Of a stretch of 64,000 nt of DNA, positions 47,351 to 59,344 are shown piece by piece. The notes beneath the pieces were generated by a model. That model was given only the letters and a program-made list of their open reading frames with translations, was not told the origin of the DNA and ran no database searches. Origin of the DNA: Synanceia verrucosa. Taxonomy: Eukaryota > Chordata > Actinopteri > Perciformes > Synanceiidae. A program made the position numbers and the translations under genes. Within the stretch, counting starts at the first letter, position 1. Every line of letters begins with the position of its first letter. The DNA lies in assembly GCA_029721515.1 (NCBI GenBank), contig CM056559.1, forward strand, positions 1,179,501 to 1,243,500. The letters run 5' to 3'.

Positions 47351-50280
47351 AGCGGCAGCGGTGGTATTTTGGATGTGAGTTTGAAGCCCTGAGGTGTTGG
47401 AACAACATCAGACGAGGACGACAAAATGGAGGGAGGGATGGGAGGAAGAGGAGGAGGAGGTGCAGACATGGGCTGATTGTGAATCGTCTCTGCTGTTCGT
47501 TCTTCACCTCCTTCTGTCTGGTTTCCCATCCCTTCTTTCAGTGTCTCTTTTTTGTCTTTTGACTTTCTCTCACTCTTTCTTTTTTCCTACCAGCTTCTCT
47601 CCATCTTTTCTCTCCTCTTTCCTCCTCCATCCACATCTCTATATCTCTTTAATCTTTCCCTTCATCCCTCTCTCTTTTCAGTCTTTCCCTTTACGATCTT
47701 TCCATCCGACTGACTGCCTTCCTCAAATTCATCTTTTCTTAACGGTCGTAACGTTGAGCCAAATGTTCCTGTGACCTCATTAGAGAGTGAAATTTGAAGG
47801 ACGCAGCGTCATTGATGTCAAACAGGTTGATGATCAGCAACTGATCATTCAAACACCTGCAGACATTCTGCTGAGTCATGTTTTATAGGAGAGAGGAGAA
47901 CAGATTTATTGATCCTCTATTGGGGGAAATTGACTTTTTACTGCAGCGAAAACAAGTTATAGAGAGAAACAATACTGAAATAATAGAATAACAATAATAA
48001 TACATAATAACAGGATGTATTAAAAAAGACATACAAGTTTTGATGGCAAATTAAATAAAATATATTATTTATTATTAGTATAATCTATGGCTATGACTAG
48101 TTATTATTATTTTGTTATATTAAACTTCAGTTATTTTAAACTGAAACCTGTAAAATGTTGAGTTTTTCTCTCTCTTGTGTTCTTTTATTTGTCTTCTATT
48201 GATTGATTCAACCACAAACTTGCATGATTACATACACTAATTAATATTAAATTGAAAAAAATCTGCACTTTTGTGCCATAAAATTAAACTATAATTAACG
48301 ATCATTTCCAACTGAACTGCATTTATTCCTTTATTGTGGTCGTAGTTTCAAACGTGGTTAATGTCTAAAATAGAGACAAAGGGAAAAAAAAGGTTAGGGT
48401 TACTGCATTAGGTTTAGGCAACACTACTTAGATTTAGCTAAAGCATCATGGTTTTGGTATAAAATAAGTGTGTTTGTTACGTTAGTTAACATGTAACAGA
48501 CGTAAATGTTGTTTTTTGGTCTCCAGGATCAAAATTAGATTTAGATAACTTTACTTAATTAGGTTTGGGAAAACTGGCACAGTTGGGCATAAAATATGCA
48601 CATAAACAGCTTAACATAGTGTAGTATTTTTGTTTTGTTTCATTGCTGTTTCGACAGAAATAATAGTGCATTCATTTCCTAAAGCTTTCTTCGCACCTGT
48701 ACCTAGAAAAGGACAGGAAGCAGCGGGAGGCGAACCCTTTCTATGGAGGAGTGATGCACACCACTGCTGAACAGGAAGTAATGTGTTCACATGATGAACG
48801 GAGGATCTGATGTGTGACTGGACATTTCAATATTCAACTCTGTCTCTGCATGGGAAACAAACTTTATCCACCAATTTGCCACCACAAATACACTCTGAGA
48901 GAAATGTCATTATTAGGGTTTTCTCCTCTGTCAGCATAATGGGGAAACACTTTTAATGAGTGTCTACGAAGCCACAAAATGTCCACTGAGATTAGACTTC
49001 TTTGCATGATTAATAAATATTTCAGAGCGTTTTAAGGAGCTGGTAAAAGTTCTGGAAGATACTGTGGTCTGCCAGAGAGCAACAGCTCATATATACTGAA
49101 AGCTTTGAGCACAAACTTTCACAGGGTTATGATTTTTTACTCTAGCGTACACGTCAACAATGCTAAACCTCCTCTGCAGCACCTGAAACTGTCTGCAGTC
49201 ACTGGATGCTTCTGGAAACCACAGATTAATGATGATGTTTCTGTTTCATATCAACATCTGGCAGAATAACACGCGGCTAGGTTTAGGTCAGGAAAAAGTT
49301 CATAGTTTGTGTTAAAATAATGGGACAACAAAACGTAGCGACGCCATAATTTAACAAAGTAAAAGCATGGCGTAGCAACAAAACGTAACAACGTAATGCA
49401 ACAACATTACAGTGTAACACTGGAAGGAAACATGACAACGCAACATGTATATGATGAACTACAGCCTCTCCTTTCCACCACATTAAACCGAAATAATAGA
49501 ACTGATGTGACGTCTTTTCCATCTAATTCCCCAGTTAATGCAGCTATAATGGAGGTCAATGGGGAGGCGGCCGAGTGGCCAATCACGCTCTTCCTCTTCA
49601 CGCTGCGATAATAGCCCTCCTCTTCACACCTTCCTGCGATCAACATGTCCTCAAGCCGACACACAAACGCACCACTTTACCACTTTCAGCCTTTGTGATG
49701 GAATACTTCAGACACTGATATTTTGATATTCACCCTTCAGAATATTGAATTTAAGCACGAAATATGAACATTGAGGCCTTGACTTCAAATTTATCACAAC
49801 GAATAAAGTGCAAATTATTTGCGTCAGGGAATGTAAATGAACCATAAATACTACTACTAATAATAATAATAATAAAGTCAAAACTTGCAAAAAAAACCTC
49901 ATGTGCTTCTAAATAAAATCTGATTCGAAATGAAGATGCATCTAGAAACAGTTCATTTCACAGTTATTAATCAGATTAATTAATGATTATTTCCTCCTTT
50001 ATTCAATCAGTTTGTTTGGTTTCTAAAATGTGGCTCAGAGATATTCAGTTCACTTTTATTTTGTCAAGAAAATGACTCAAACCGATTAATCGATCATCAA
50101 AATAGTTTAAAAGAAGATTTTTTTTTTGTGATTTTAATAGATTTTTTTAATGTAAAAGAATAATATAAATTAAAGAAAAAGTAAAGTAAAACCAAGACTT
50201 TCTGCTTTTCCATGTAAATTATTTGACTTTATTCTTTATTGAATGTAGTTGAGCTGAATTTTTTTAGTCTTGAAATATTC
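47351..50280. other. Non-coding stretch with dispersed repeats
   Basis: Includes a retroelement-like fragment at about 47895-47960 (TTTATTGATCCTCTATTGGG, GGAAATTGAC) and further members of the GGTTTAGGCAACAC / AAAATAAGTGTGTTTGTTACG family near 48400-48650 and 49275-49400. No exon recognised. Confidence 0.45.
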
Positions 50281-50323
50281 CGTTTTTACAGGCGCTCTCA
50301 CACAGCCTGTGAGTAATGCTGGG

Positions 50324-50341
50324 GCTTCTGGGAGATGTAGT
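50324..50341 (-). promoter_or_regulatory. ZNF143/Staf-type promoter motif
   Basis: GCTTCTGGGAGATGTAGT is, on the minus strand, ACTACATCTCCCAGAAGC, a close match to the ZNF143/THAP11 site ACTACAATTCCCAGAATGC. Such sites are typically found in promoters or loop anchors. The following 150 bp lead to an ATG with a donor (50487-50496). Confidence 0.6.
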
Positions 50342-50486
50342 CAGAGCATAAAGAGACGGTATACACCACAGAGATCAAAACAGGAAGTGGAGACGATCGA
50401 GATTAGAGAGCAAAACAAACAGAATCTGGACAAAAAGTGGTGATTTTGGTGAAAGTGTCCTCTACTCTACCTCTGATAAAACAAGA

Positions 50487-53031
50487 ATGGAACAAGGTAA
50501 AAACAAACATTTTTTTCATGATGAAATAGAGAGTCTCTTCTTTCATTTGAGCTATTCACTGTTTTCAGAGACATAGTACAAAATATTCTGTGGGTCTAGA
50601 AATATGACTGAAAATGGACAAAAAATGCTGGAACAAGGTACTTCCTGTTTTATATTGAACAGCTGGTACTCAGTGAGATAAATGTGCTTCATTCATACAA
50701 AACAAAGTGATGATTCTTATATGCAACTCAAGAGCTGCAGGGATTAATCGATTAGCTGTCAGTGATTAAAGTGTAAATTATCTGATCTCAGTTTCTTAAA
50801 TGTGAATATTTCCTGGTTTCTTTTCTCTTCTGTGACACTAAACTGAATATCTTTGAGACATCTGATCCACATTTTTCATCATTTTCTGACATCTTATAAA
50901 CCAAACAAACTGATCGATGCTTTGCAGCAGTTCAGAGTCAGAGGAGCTGACGAGCAGCTCGCCAAAATAAAACCCAAACAACAATCAGGAGGCTGAGGTG
51001 TGAAATCGATCGGTGACTTCCTGGAAAGTGTGCGTCTTTATCAATATTTCTATGATCGACTGTGTCAAGACGACAAAGACGACCAAAAGACAGTTCAGAC
51101 TGTAGACTGGTCCCCTCTGAATTATTCAGCGTATTATTAAGATAAATAGCATTAATATTACATGGTTTCAGCTAAGGTGTGTTGACTGTTGACTTTTGGG
51201 ATCAAGCTTCTTTGTCATTAGAACAAACTCTTTCTGTTCCTGATCTCAGTCTCTGCTCAACCATGTTTACAGAGGTGGAAAATATGAAAATTAAATCCCC
51301 AAAAATACTCAAGTCTGGGAGGATTGAGGACACGAGTCAGCTTTATTCCTCTCTCTGATCTACAGCAGCTGGATTATCTGTACACTTTAATATCTGCAGA
51401 CGTTTGGAGGAAACTTGTTATAATTTACATGACTGATAATAGATATTGTACGGCAAATGATTCCTGTCTTCAGGATCAATCTGTTGACGCTGAAAACATC
51501 CTTTTATTTCTGTAGCTGCAGAACAAAACTTCAGTCCAGATCCCAATAAACACCTAATCAGCTGGTGTTTGGTTCAAGGCCCAAAGGTTCCAGAAGAATC
51601 CTGATGCTGAACCAGCGATGGCGGACCGTCCACGGCCTTTAAAACCTCGTTTAAACTCTGCTTTTACTTTTCACACACCAACGATCACTTTGTACGTCCA
51701 GGAATGTCGAGAGTCATCAACAGATCTCTTTAAACGTTCAGTTTGTCTTCAGCGGATCATGTGATGAACCTCCAGAGAATGACGGTGAACCGAGGCGATA
51801 TCACTTTTATGAACTACTCAACATCAACATTTAGGTTTTTGTTTTATTATTCATAATTTATTACTTTAAGAGCTCTGGGATGTTCATGCAGCAACCTGTG
51901 ATTTGTGCACTTTTCTGCACAAAAATGCTTTTTTTTATCCAATTCATCTATTAATCGAAAAAATAATCGACCGATTAATCAATTATTGAAATAATCCTTA
52001 GTTGCAGCCCTAAATATGATAAAAAATATGGTGTCCAAAGAAGATTAAAAGCACAGCCCGTGTTCCTCATATTTTTGGTTTTCTTTTAAAAGATATTCTG
52101 ACACAAAGTGGACAGTGAACGCCTCACAGAAATGAATCAATCCAACATTTTGACATTTTAAACTGCACATGTGGACCATCACTGATGCACTGATGCTTTC
52201 TGCTTTTCAGCCTCCTTGGATCGATCCAGAGGTAAGGCGGTCTTTACTTTTGGTAGAAAAAGGTCAGTTTAAAGATGTCGCTGTGACGCCGCTCATTGTT
52301 TTGTGGACTGCTGTTTTGGCCTTCGCCATCTTGCTTTTTGGGCCTCACCATCTTGGTTTCATGGCTGCCACCATGTTGGTTTATTTGTTACACAAGAAGC
52401 ACAACTGAACGCTGGATAAGACATTTTAGGTGACCAAAATGAAAACACACAGCTAAAGGGGTAAAGCTCGAAGACGACAAAAAATGGACAACTTCCAAGG
52501 GTTGCCATGGTAACAACCTGCCGATCATCTAGTCGCTGTGCGCTAAAGCATCCTCTGCTTTGATAATAATTCATTACCAGTTATTGATCCTCCACAGGGT
52601 GGGGATTTGCTGGTTCGCTCTGTTTTAAACCATTGCAAAGAGAATATTTTATTGGTTTTGAACAAAACAATTTGTCTCCATGGGCTCTGAATTGTTTGTA
52701 AAAGTCCAATCAATCAGGAGAGTTCCTAGAGCTGGTGACAAATTCCCAAAATACTCAGTTCATAAAGCTATAAAACAGAGAGAAACTGGAAACGTCATTC
52801 ATTCACTCTTGAAGTTAACTTTCTGTCCAGCTGCTTTCTCAAACAAAGATGGCTGCCAGAGATTTAAGCTGCTCGTATCTTTGCACACATTTCTTTTCCA
52901 CAGTGGACGAGGAAGCGCCTGGAGAGCTTCAGCCAGATAAACGCTTGTTGTTGTTGTTGTTGTTGTTGTGGATTAAAGCTGGTGTGTTCCTGCAGCAGAT
53001 TGCCCTCAGAGGGAAGGGACAGGCCTTTTAG
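50487..53031 (+). CDS. Tentative three-exon small ORF (52 residues), unrecognised
   Basis: ATGGAACAAG|GTAAAA ends at 50496. A 21-nt exon-like segment with good borders (TTTTCAG|CCTCC...CAGAG|GTAAGG) lies at 52211-52231, and TTTTCCACAG|TGGACGAGG opens at 52904. Joined, the phases agree and give MEQASLDRSRVDEEAPGELQ and so on to a stop at 53031, including a Leu run from (TTG)n. Downstream of the ZNF143-type motif. No family recognised; could be chance splice-site look-alikes or a non-coding RNA. Confidence 0.15.
52501..52514. promoter_or_regulatory. Consensus RFX X-box
   Basis: GTTGCCATGGTAAC is a full match to the RFX X-box consensus (two GTTGCC-type half sites). No promoter or exon was identified next to it. 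Confidence 0.5.
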
Positions 53032-53399
53032 TGTGAAGGTATTAAGCTCAGGTCTAATCCAGAGTTAGGAGAGCAGCCAATTTAAACTGGATTCAGCCCA
53101 CAGGACGACACATCCAGCTCCGTTACCATCGCAGATTATCCCTCCATCATGTCTTTGTCTCTCTTATAACTCCACCACCTCAAACATTCAGGAACCTGAA
53201 GCTTCCACGATGTTCCACGTCAAAACTCAGCCAGCATTCAGAAACTGACAGTTTGACAGCAGCCGCCAGGCTTTCTGTTCATCTGTGACGTCACTGACCT
53301 AAAATATTTAGAGCTCTTTTCTCATTTTTAAACGCTCAGAATGTTTAAAACATTACGGCATGAAAACATGGACGCTCCTTCATCACCAGTTGGCCACAC

Positions 53400-53870
53400 A
53401 CAAACTAGAGCACTAAACTTAGATGCTACGCCTCTTTGTAACATGATGCTACATCTGTTAGCCACACAATGCTACGTCAATTAGCCACATGATGCACAGC
53501 TTTGTCACAAGACATTACAACATTTAGCCACATAACACTACAGCGCTTCGTTGCATGATGTTGCGCATTTAATCTCATGATGCTATGTCAATTAGCCACA
53601 TGATGCTACACCACTTTGACACATAATGCTACGTTAGTTAGCCACATGATCACATGATGCTACTTCGTGCCACTTCGTTGCATGATGTTACATCAGTTAG
53701 CTACTTGATGCTACACCACTTGAAACTCGACGTTACATCATTAGCTGCTGCTGTGTCAATTAGCCACATGGTGCTACGCCACTTTGTCACGTGATCTTAC
53801 GTAAATTAGCCACATGCTTCGTCAATTAGTCATGTGACTTTTGTAGCTTAACGTCATATTTATTTCACAA
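53400..53870. repeat. Degenerate CACATGATGCTAC minisatellite
   Basis: About fifteen diverged copies of TTAGCCACATGATGCTACGC-like text alternating with ACTTTGTCACATGATGTTAC. Old and non-coding. Confidence 0.75.
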
Positions 53871-54659
53871 GCATACTCATTAAAAGCCAAACCATGGTGA
53901 TTTTCCAAAACCTAATTAAGAAGCTGTATTTCCTAAACCTGCTTCACACCGTTAACCATGAACAAACTTTCAAGATTTATACCTTCGCTGCCAACCAATG
54001 GGATTGGAGCTGAGATCCACAGACAGGAAGTCAGAACATTGGTGGTTGATCTAAATATTTGTTAAAATAAGACAAACGCAGAATAAAAGCAGCCTTTTCC
54101 TTTAAAGTTTGATGATTCTGTGAATTATTTTGGAGCTGTTAACTGAATGAATGGAGGCTCTAAACATGAACTGATGCTGTTGTTCTCTGTGGTTATTTAA
54201 CCGTCGAGTGTGATCTCTTTTTAATCCACTCTAGTACAGTTCTTTCTCTGCCTCGGAGCCATTCGTCTTCTTTGCAGCAGTTTTTTTTATTCTGCTTTGT
54301 GCCCTCATTACCATCCAGACCTATATTTTCAAAATACAATCCTCTAATTATCCCTGCCGTCGTAGTTTTCTGCATCGGGAACGAGCTTTGGAAGGAGGAG
54401 GCTGCTGATCTGAAAAGGCTTTCATGTGCGACGCTGCTGGGTCCATTTATTCCCAACTCGAAGTAATAAAAAGAGCAAGAAATCCTCCTTTCTGGGAACA
54501 TTTTTGATTGAGAAGCAAAATGATGAGTCATGATAAGAGATCTGTTGTTTTTAGCCCTACAGGTTCGCTCACTATGGGATGTAATTAAACTGCTGCAGCG
54601 GCTCCTTTCATTTAACCTACATTCTTGACAACATTTACCGTCTCAAAGAGCCGATGACC

Positions 54660-55570
54660 TTCACATGATTGACGTTTTAAAGGGGCGCTTGTCGCTCCAC
54701 CACTGAAATATCTCAACATCTAATGGACGGATTAGCGTGAAATTTCCTGCGGATATTAAACAAAGTCTTATTGAAAATTCTTCTCAACATCTATGAATGA
54801 GGCTGAAATGGCTCCTTTTTATTTGCCAAATTCCTGCAAAACAATGCTTAGCTGTACTCTCGAATGCAATCATGCTAACATGCTAAACTAGCATTTTCTG
54901 CCAAACATTAGCATGTTAGCAAACAGACCTAAACAAACTGAGATGAATACAGCCAGAAACTCTCCATGCATGATACGCTAGCAGCAGAAAACACTAAATG
55001 CACAGATTAGCTGGAATTTAGTGCAGATATTAAATGTCTGATTGACCACAAGCAGGTCAAAACTTGTATTTATTCAATGAAATATGTCAACATCTGCCAG
55101 GATTTTTATTTGTCTAACACCAAAGTCCTAAAAAACTTTCCCCTCAGCCTTGGCTGTACTTTGCATTTGGCGCTAATTAGCAAACGTGCTAAATTAACAT
55201 TTCCTGCCAAACATTAGCATGCTAGCAAATAGAGCTTGATGCAAAGAAGTCTCAGCCTTAAACACATCTGAGATGAATGCACATGAACTAGCTGAAAACT
55301 AGCGGCAGAAATGCCAGCTTGTCGGTCGCTCCGTCACTGAAACAGATAAACGGATTAGCCTGAAATGTGCTACAGATGCAGAACGTCAAATGACCACAGG
55401 CAGGCCAAAGGTCTTACTTATTCAGTGACATATCGCAGCATCCCCAGGACGACACCAAATTCCTGCAAAACATTTGCGAATTAGCAAATGCGAGCATGCT
55501 AATGTGCTAAACCAACATTTCCTGCCAAACATTAGCATGTTAGCAGTGCTGTTATGATGCAAAACAAAGT
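54660..55570. repeat. Three diverged copies of a ~310-bp unit
   Basis: Each copy runs from GCTCC.CCACTGAAATAT-like text through GATTAGCGTGAAATTTCCTG to TTTCCTGCCAAACATTAGCA and GTTAGCAAA. The TGTACTTTGCATTTGGCGCTAATTAGCAAA phrasing is characteristic of a repeat very common in fish genomes. Confidence 0.65.
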
Positions 55571-57630
55571 GATATTAATCCATAATATTACCTTGTGCTA
55601 AAAAATATGACTGGTGACGTTGAAACAACACGATGAAGGGGAGAGTTTTATTGATCTTTTATTTTTGTGTTACAAACAGGAAGTGTCAAAACGACCTTCA
55701 CCCTGACCTCTGACCTCTGAGAGCTGAGGGGGCTTCAGGAGAAAAGAGGAGCAATGAAGTTTGAAATGACACAGCACTTAATTTAAAATTCAGGGGAGAC
55801 CAGAGAGTTCAGGTTCAACATGATCAGCTTTACTGATCAGTCCACGTCCACGAAAACCAGATCCTGTGAGCAACAGGTGGGACGCCGTCGTCCAAAGACA
55901 CTGAGACGTCTGATCAGTGAGTCATTTCAGTGAATAACAATAACAATAATAATAAAGGAGCTGCTTATAAAAACCTTAAACGGGACTTAAGAGATTCTGA
56001 CTCTCAAACTTCCACCATACAAAACGACAAAAAAATCAAACATCGCATGTGTTCTTTTAACGTTTTAATGCCACCATTATCACCTATCAAAATCACCTGA
56101 GTGGAGAAAACGAAACACCTTTAAATGTGATTTATTTCAGATATTTACACACAAACCAGCCCCAGACGATCTAGAGAACGTTCATGAAAATGTGATCTGA
56201 GGGCTGTAAAGAGATTAAGGTTTAGAGGAAACATCCGTTCAGCATTTAAACACTCATCTGGCTCCATCAGGTTCATTTTTTCCACCAAATCCTGATGATC
56301 TTTCCTGTTTGCCCACATCGGCGACAAACACCTGACCTTCATGTCATTTCCATGAAAGGATTCACTGAAGCAGGAGTTCATTCATCTCAGAGCAGCAGCA
56401 CTTTAACCAGCTTCACCACTCGTTTCCTGCACAGAAACAACACTTCCTCCTGAATATTCCTCTTCGCAGTGGAATAATTCTGAATTGTTGACTGAAGCTG
56501 CAAACGGTGGGTGACTGGAAGCAGAAATGCATCATGGGCCCAAAGCCCACTGAACCTCCACCATTTTCTGCCTCAAAAAAATCCTCCTTAATGCCAAATG
56601 AGCACTTCATTTCTTTCTTTCTGGAACAATCCGGTTTGCTTCAATACATTATTCCAACCATCGGTCCTGCTGCACATTACAGCCAAATAATTCACCTTTT
56701 CCCGTCCTCCCTGTTCAAATGTCTGCCAACTGAAAGGATTCATAATCAGCTTCTATCCCACAAAACTGAAAACTGCTGGATGGACGGTGGACTAAAAAGT
56801 GAGTGAAAAGCAAGATAATAATAATAATAATGACATTTATTTATAGAGCACTTATCAAAACAGTGTTACAAAGTGCTTTACGGAGACATAAACATACATA
56901 GTGCCATAACAGACAAAACAGAGGCACTTATAAAAGAGAGCAGGGACCCAACATAACCCACCAAGATAAGAGAAGTGTCATTAAACACCTCAGAGTGACC
57001 AAGAAAGACTTAAAATAAGTAAACTAGGTACAAAACTTCCAGAAATAAGAGAAGCAGAGAAAACCAGTGATTAGCTCTTAGCTTAGCATCAATCCCAGGA
57101 CAGGAAACATGGCCGATGGTTCCTTCGGCACTTTAAAGGACCATTCTGTGTTTTCCTCTCTGTCCACAGCAGCATCATTATCAGCCTATTATGGAGCTAC
57201 AGACTAACCGCCTTGTTTCTGTCCTCTATGGACGTCCTCCTCCAACAGAGAGGCCCCTTCATCTCCTCCTCCTCCTCCTCCTCCTCAGACACAGACAAGC
57301 CTTTATCTGCCCATCATGTGCTCGCTCCCTCTTTTCTCTTTTTTCTGCAGCCTGACCCTGTTTTGCACAGAGAAGCAGCCATGACGGTTCGGATTTAAAG
57401 GGGTGAAGCTAAATATTTTATCCATGGCCGCTCTCTGTCTGTAGCTTAGCACAGATTGGATGTTATCTCCTAAGTCCTCTCTCCATATTTTAGTTCTGAT
57501 CAAATAATCTCTTCATATCTGCTGCAATGAGTCGTCTTTTCCAGACAGAACATCCTGCCGATCACTGACACCGCCAAAATAAAAGAACATCATTTCCCAG
57601 TGACATCTTCCAACCACTTGTTTGCAATCA
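55571..57630. other. Non-coding, with one dispersed repeat
   Basis: A repeat with TTTATTTATAGAGCACTTAT followed by CAAAGTGCTTTACGGAGACA lies at about 56830-57000, a known type of fish interspersed element. (CTC)n at 57261-57285. No exon supported. Confidence 0.45.
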
Positions 57631-57990
57631 CGTAAAACACTTAACGAAGTAGTTTTGTTTTCTGAACTTAAAACAGTCGTTTTTTGCAGAAACCTAACTA
57701 AGTAGTTTTGTTGCTAAACCTAAGCAGTTCAGTTGTCTGACCCTAATTAAGTAATTTTATTTTCTGAACCTAATTAAGTAGTCTGTTGCCTGGGCCTAAG
57801 TGAGTAATTTTGTTACCTAAATCAAACTAAGTAATTTAGTTGCCCAAACCTAACTAAATGGGGTTGTCGCCCGAACCTAACTAAGCAGTCTCGTTACCTC
57901 AAAGTAGTTTTGTTGCTGAAACCAAAGTAGTTTTCTTGTCTGAACCTTTGTTGCCTAAACCTATCTAAGTGTTTGTGTGTGAAGATGGAA
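57630..57990. repeat. Degenerate CCTAACTAAGTAGTTTTGTT array
   Basis: About ten diverged tandem copies of roughly 28-36 bp with the core AACCTAACTAAGTAGTTTTG. Single related copies occur elsewhere in the window (for example near 38900). Confidence 0.75.
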
Positions 57991-59340
57991 CTTTATTTTG
58001 AAAAGACTGCACACATTGAACAAGTTCAGATTTCTGGATATTTACAGAAAAACGCATAAAAAAATTAAATCAACTGCTGTGGGAACACCTGTCGACTGTT
58101 TCCACACATGTGATCACATTGACCAATGAGGTTCCTTCATTTCCCTCCAGTGTGAAACACACCTTAAAATAAAAAAACTACATCCTGTCAGGATCATGAC
58201 GCTGTGACGAGGCTTTAACGTTAAACAGGCGAACGTGACGACGGATCTCGCTGAATGCAGCGAACAAAGTTTTATGAAGACATGAACCTTCAGGTCGACC
58301 CGCTCTGCTCCAGAGGCAGCCAACTGCTTCCTCATGACGGTCATGTGATCAGAGCGCCGGGACGTTACTGAACAGTTCGGCCTTTGTTTCGCCACGGCGA
58401 CGGGACACGCTTCCATCCACTTTGCGGTTAGCTGCGATCCCGTGGCCTCCTCCTCCTCCTCCTCCTGTGACCTCCCTCACCTCCTGGTCTTCCTCCTACT
58501 TTCACTTCCTGTCCTGAAGTTCTTCCTCTATAAAACTTATTTTACGCTCCATCAGTGTCTCCTCTCTCCTTCATTTTGTCTCCTTCCTGTTTTCTTGTCC
58601 ACTCGTCTTCCTTTTTGTTTATTTTGCTTCCTTTTCTCATCTTAAACTCTTTTATTTTCTTATTACTTCTGTTTCCTGTTGTGTCTCATCTCTGTCATCC
58701 TTTAACTTGTAGTTTGTCTTCCATATATTTTGTGTAGCTTTGGCCTGAATAATGATTAGAATGATAGCAATAATATAAAATAATGATAACATTATTTATA
58801 AAAGCAAAAGTTCTCTTCGTCACCACATTGGTCACAGAAATGACCATAAAGTCGTGTTTTTGAACAAAGAGAACTATTTCATGTTTTATTTGTGATGATT
58901 GATCAGGGTCCTTCATATTTATGATGTCACTTCCTGTCTGATATCAAACTGTTTTGGGAGAAATCTAAATTGTTCTCGAAAGAAGAATTAAGGGACATTA
59001 AAGATATAAAGAGAAAGATTGTGCTTTTTATGACTCCATTATATTTATGTGAAACATGTTTGTAATGAACACTTTTAACCTGTTAAATAACTATAATATA
59101 ATATATTTAATTGCATCATTGTTCATCAAAAAACATAAAAAATAAAACTGAACAATTTAACATCAAATTACATGACATGATTACTGGATTTAAATGCAGG
59201 CAGAGTGTTTGATAAATGAAGCAAACTTTCCTCACATACTCCATCTTTATTTTGTTTTTTCTCCTTCTTTCCTCTCCTACTCCCTTCTTTCCTTCCCTCT
59301 CTTTTTTACACTAAAGCTGCTTTACATCATTTTTATTTTT
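57991..59340. other. Non-coding AT-rich stretch
   Basis: No exon, repeat family or regulatory cluster recognised apart from short (CTC)n near 58448 and T-rich runs. Confidence 0.45.
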
Positions 59341-59344
59341 TTAT

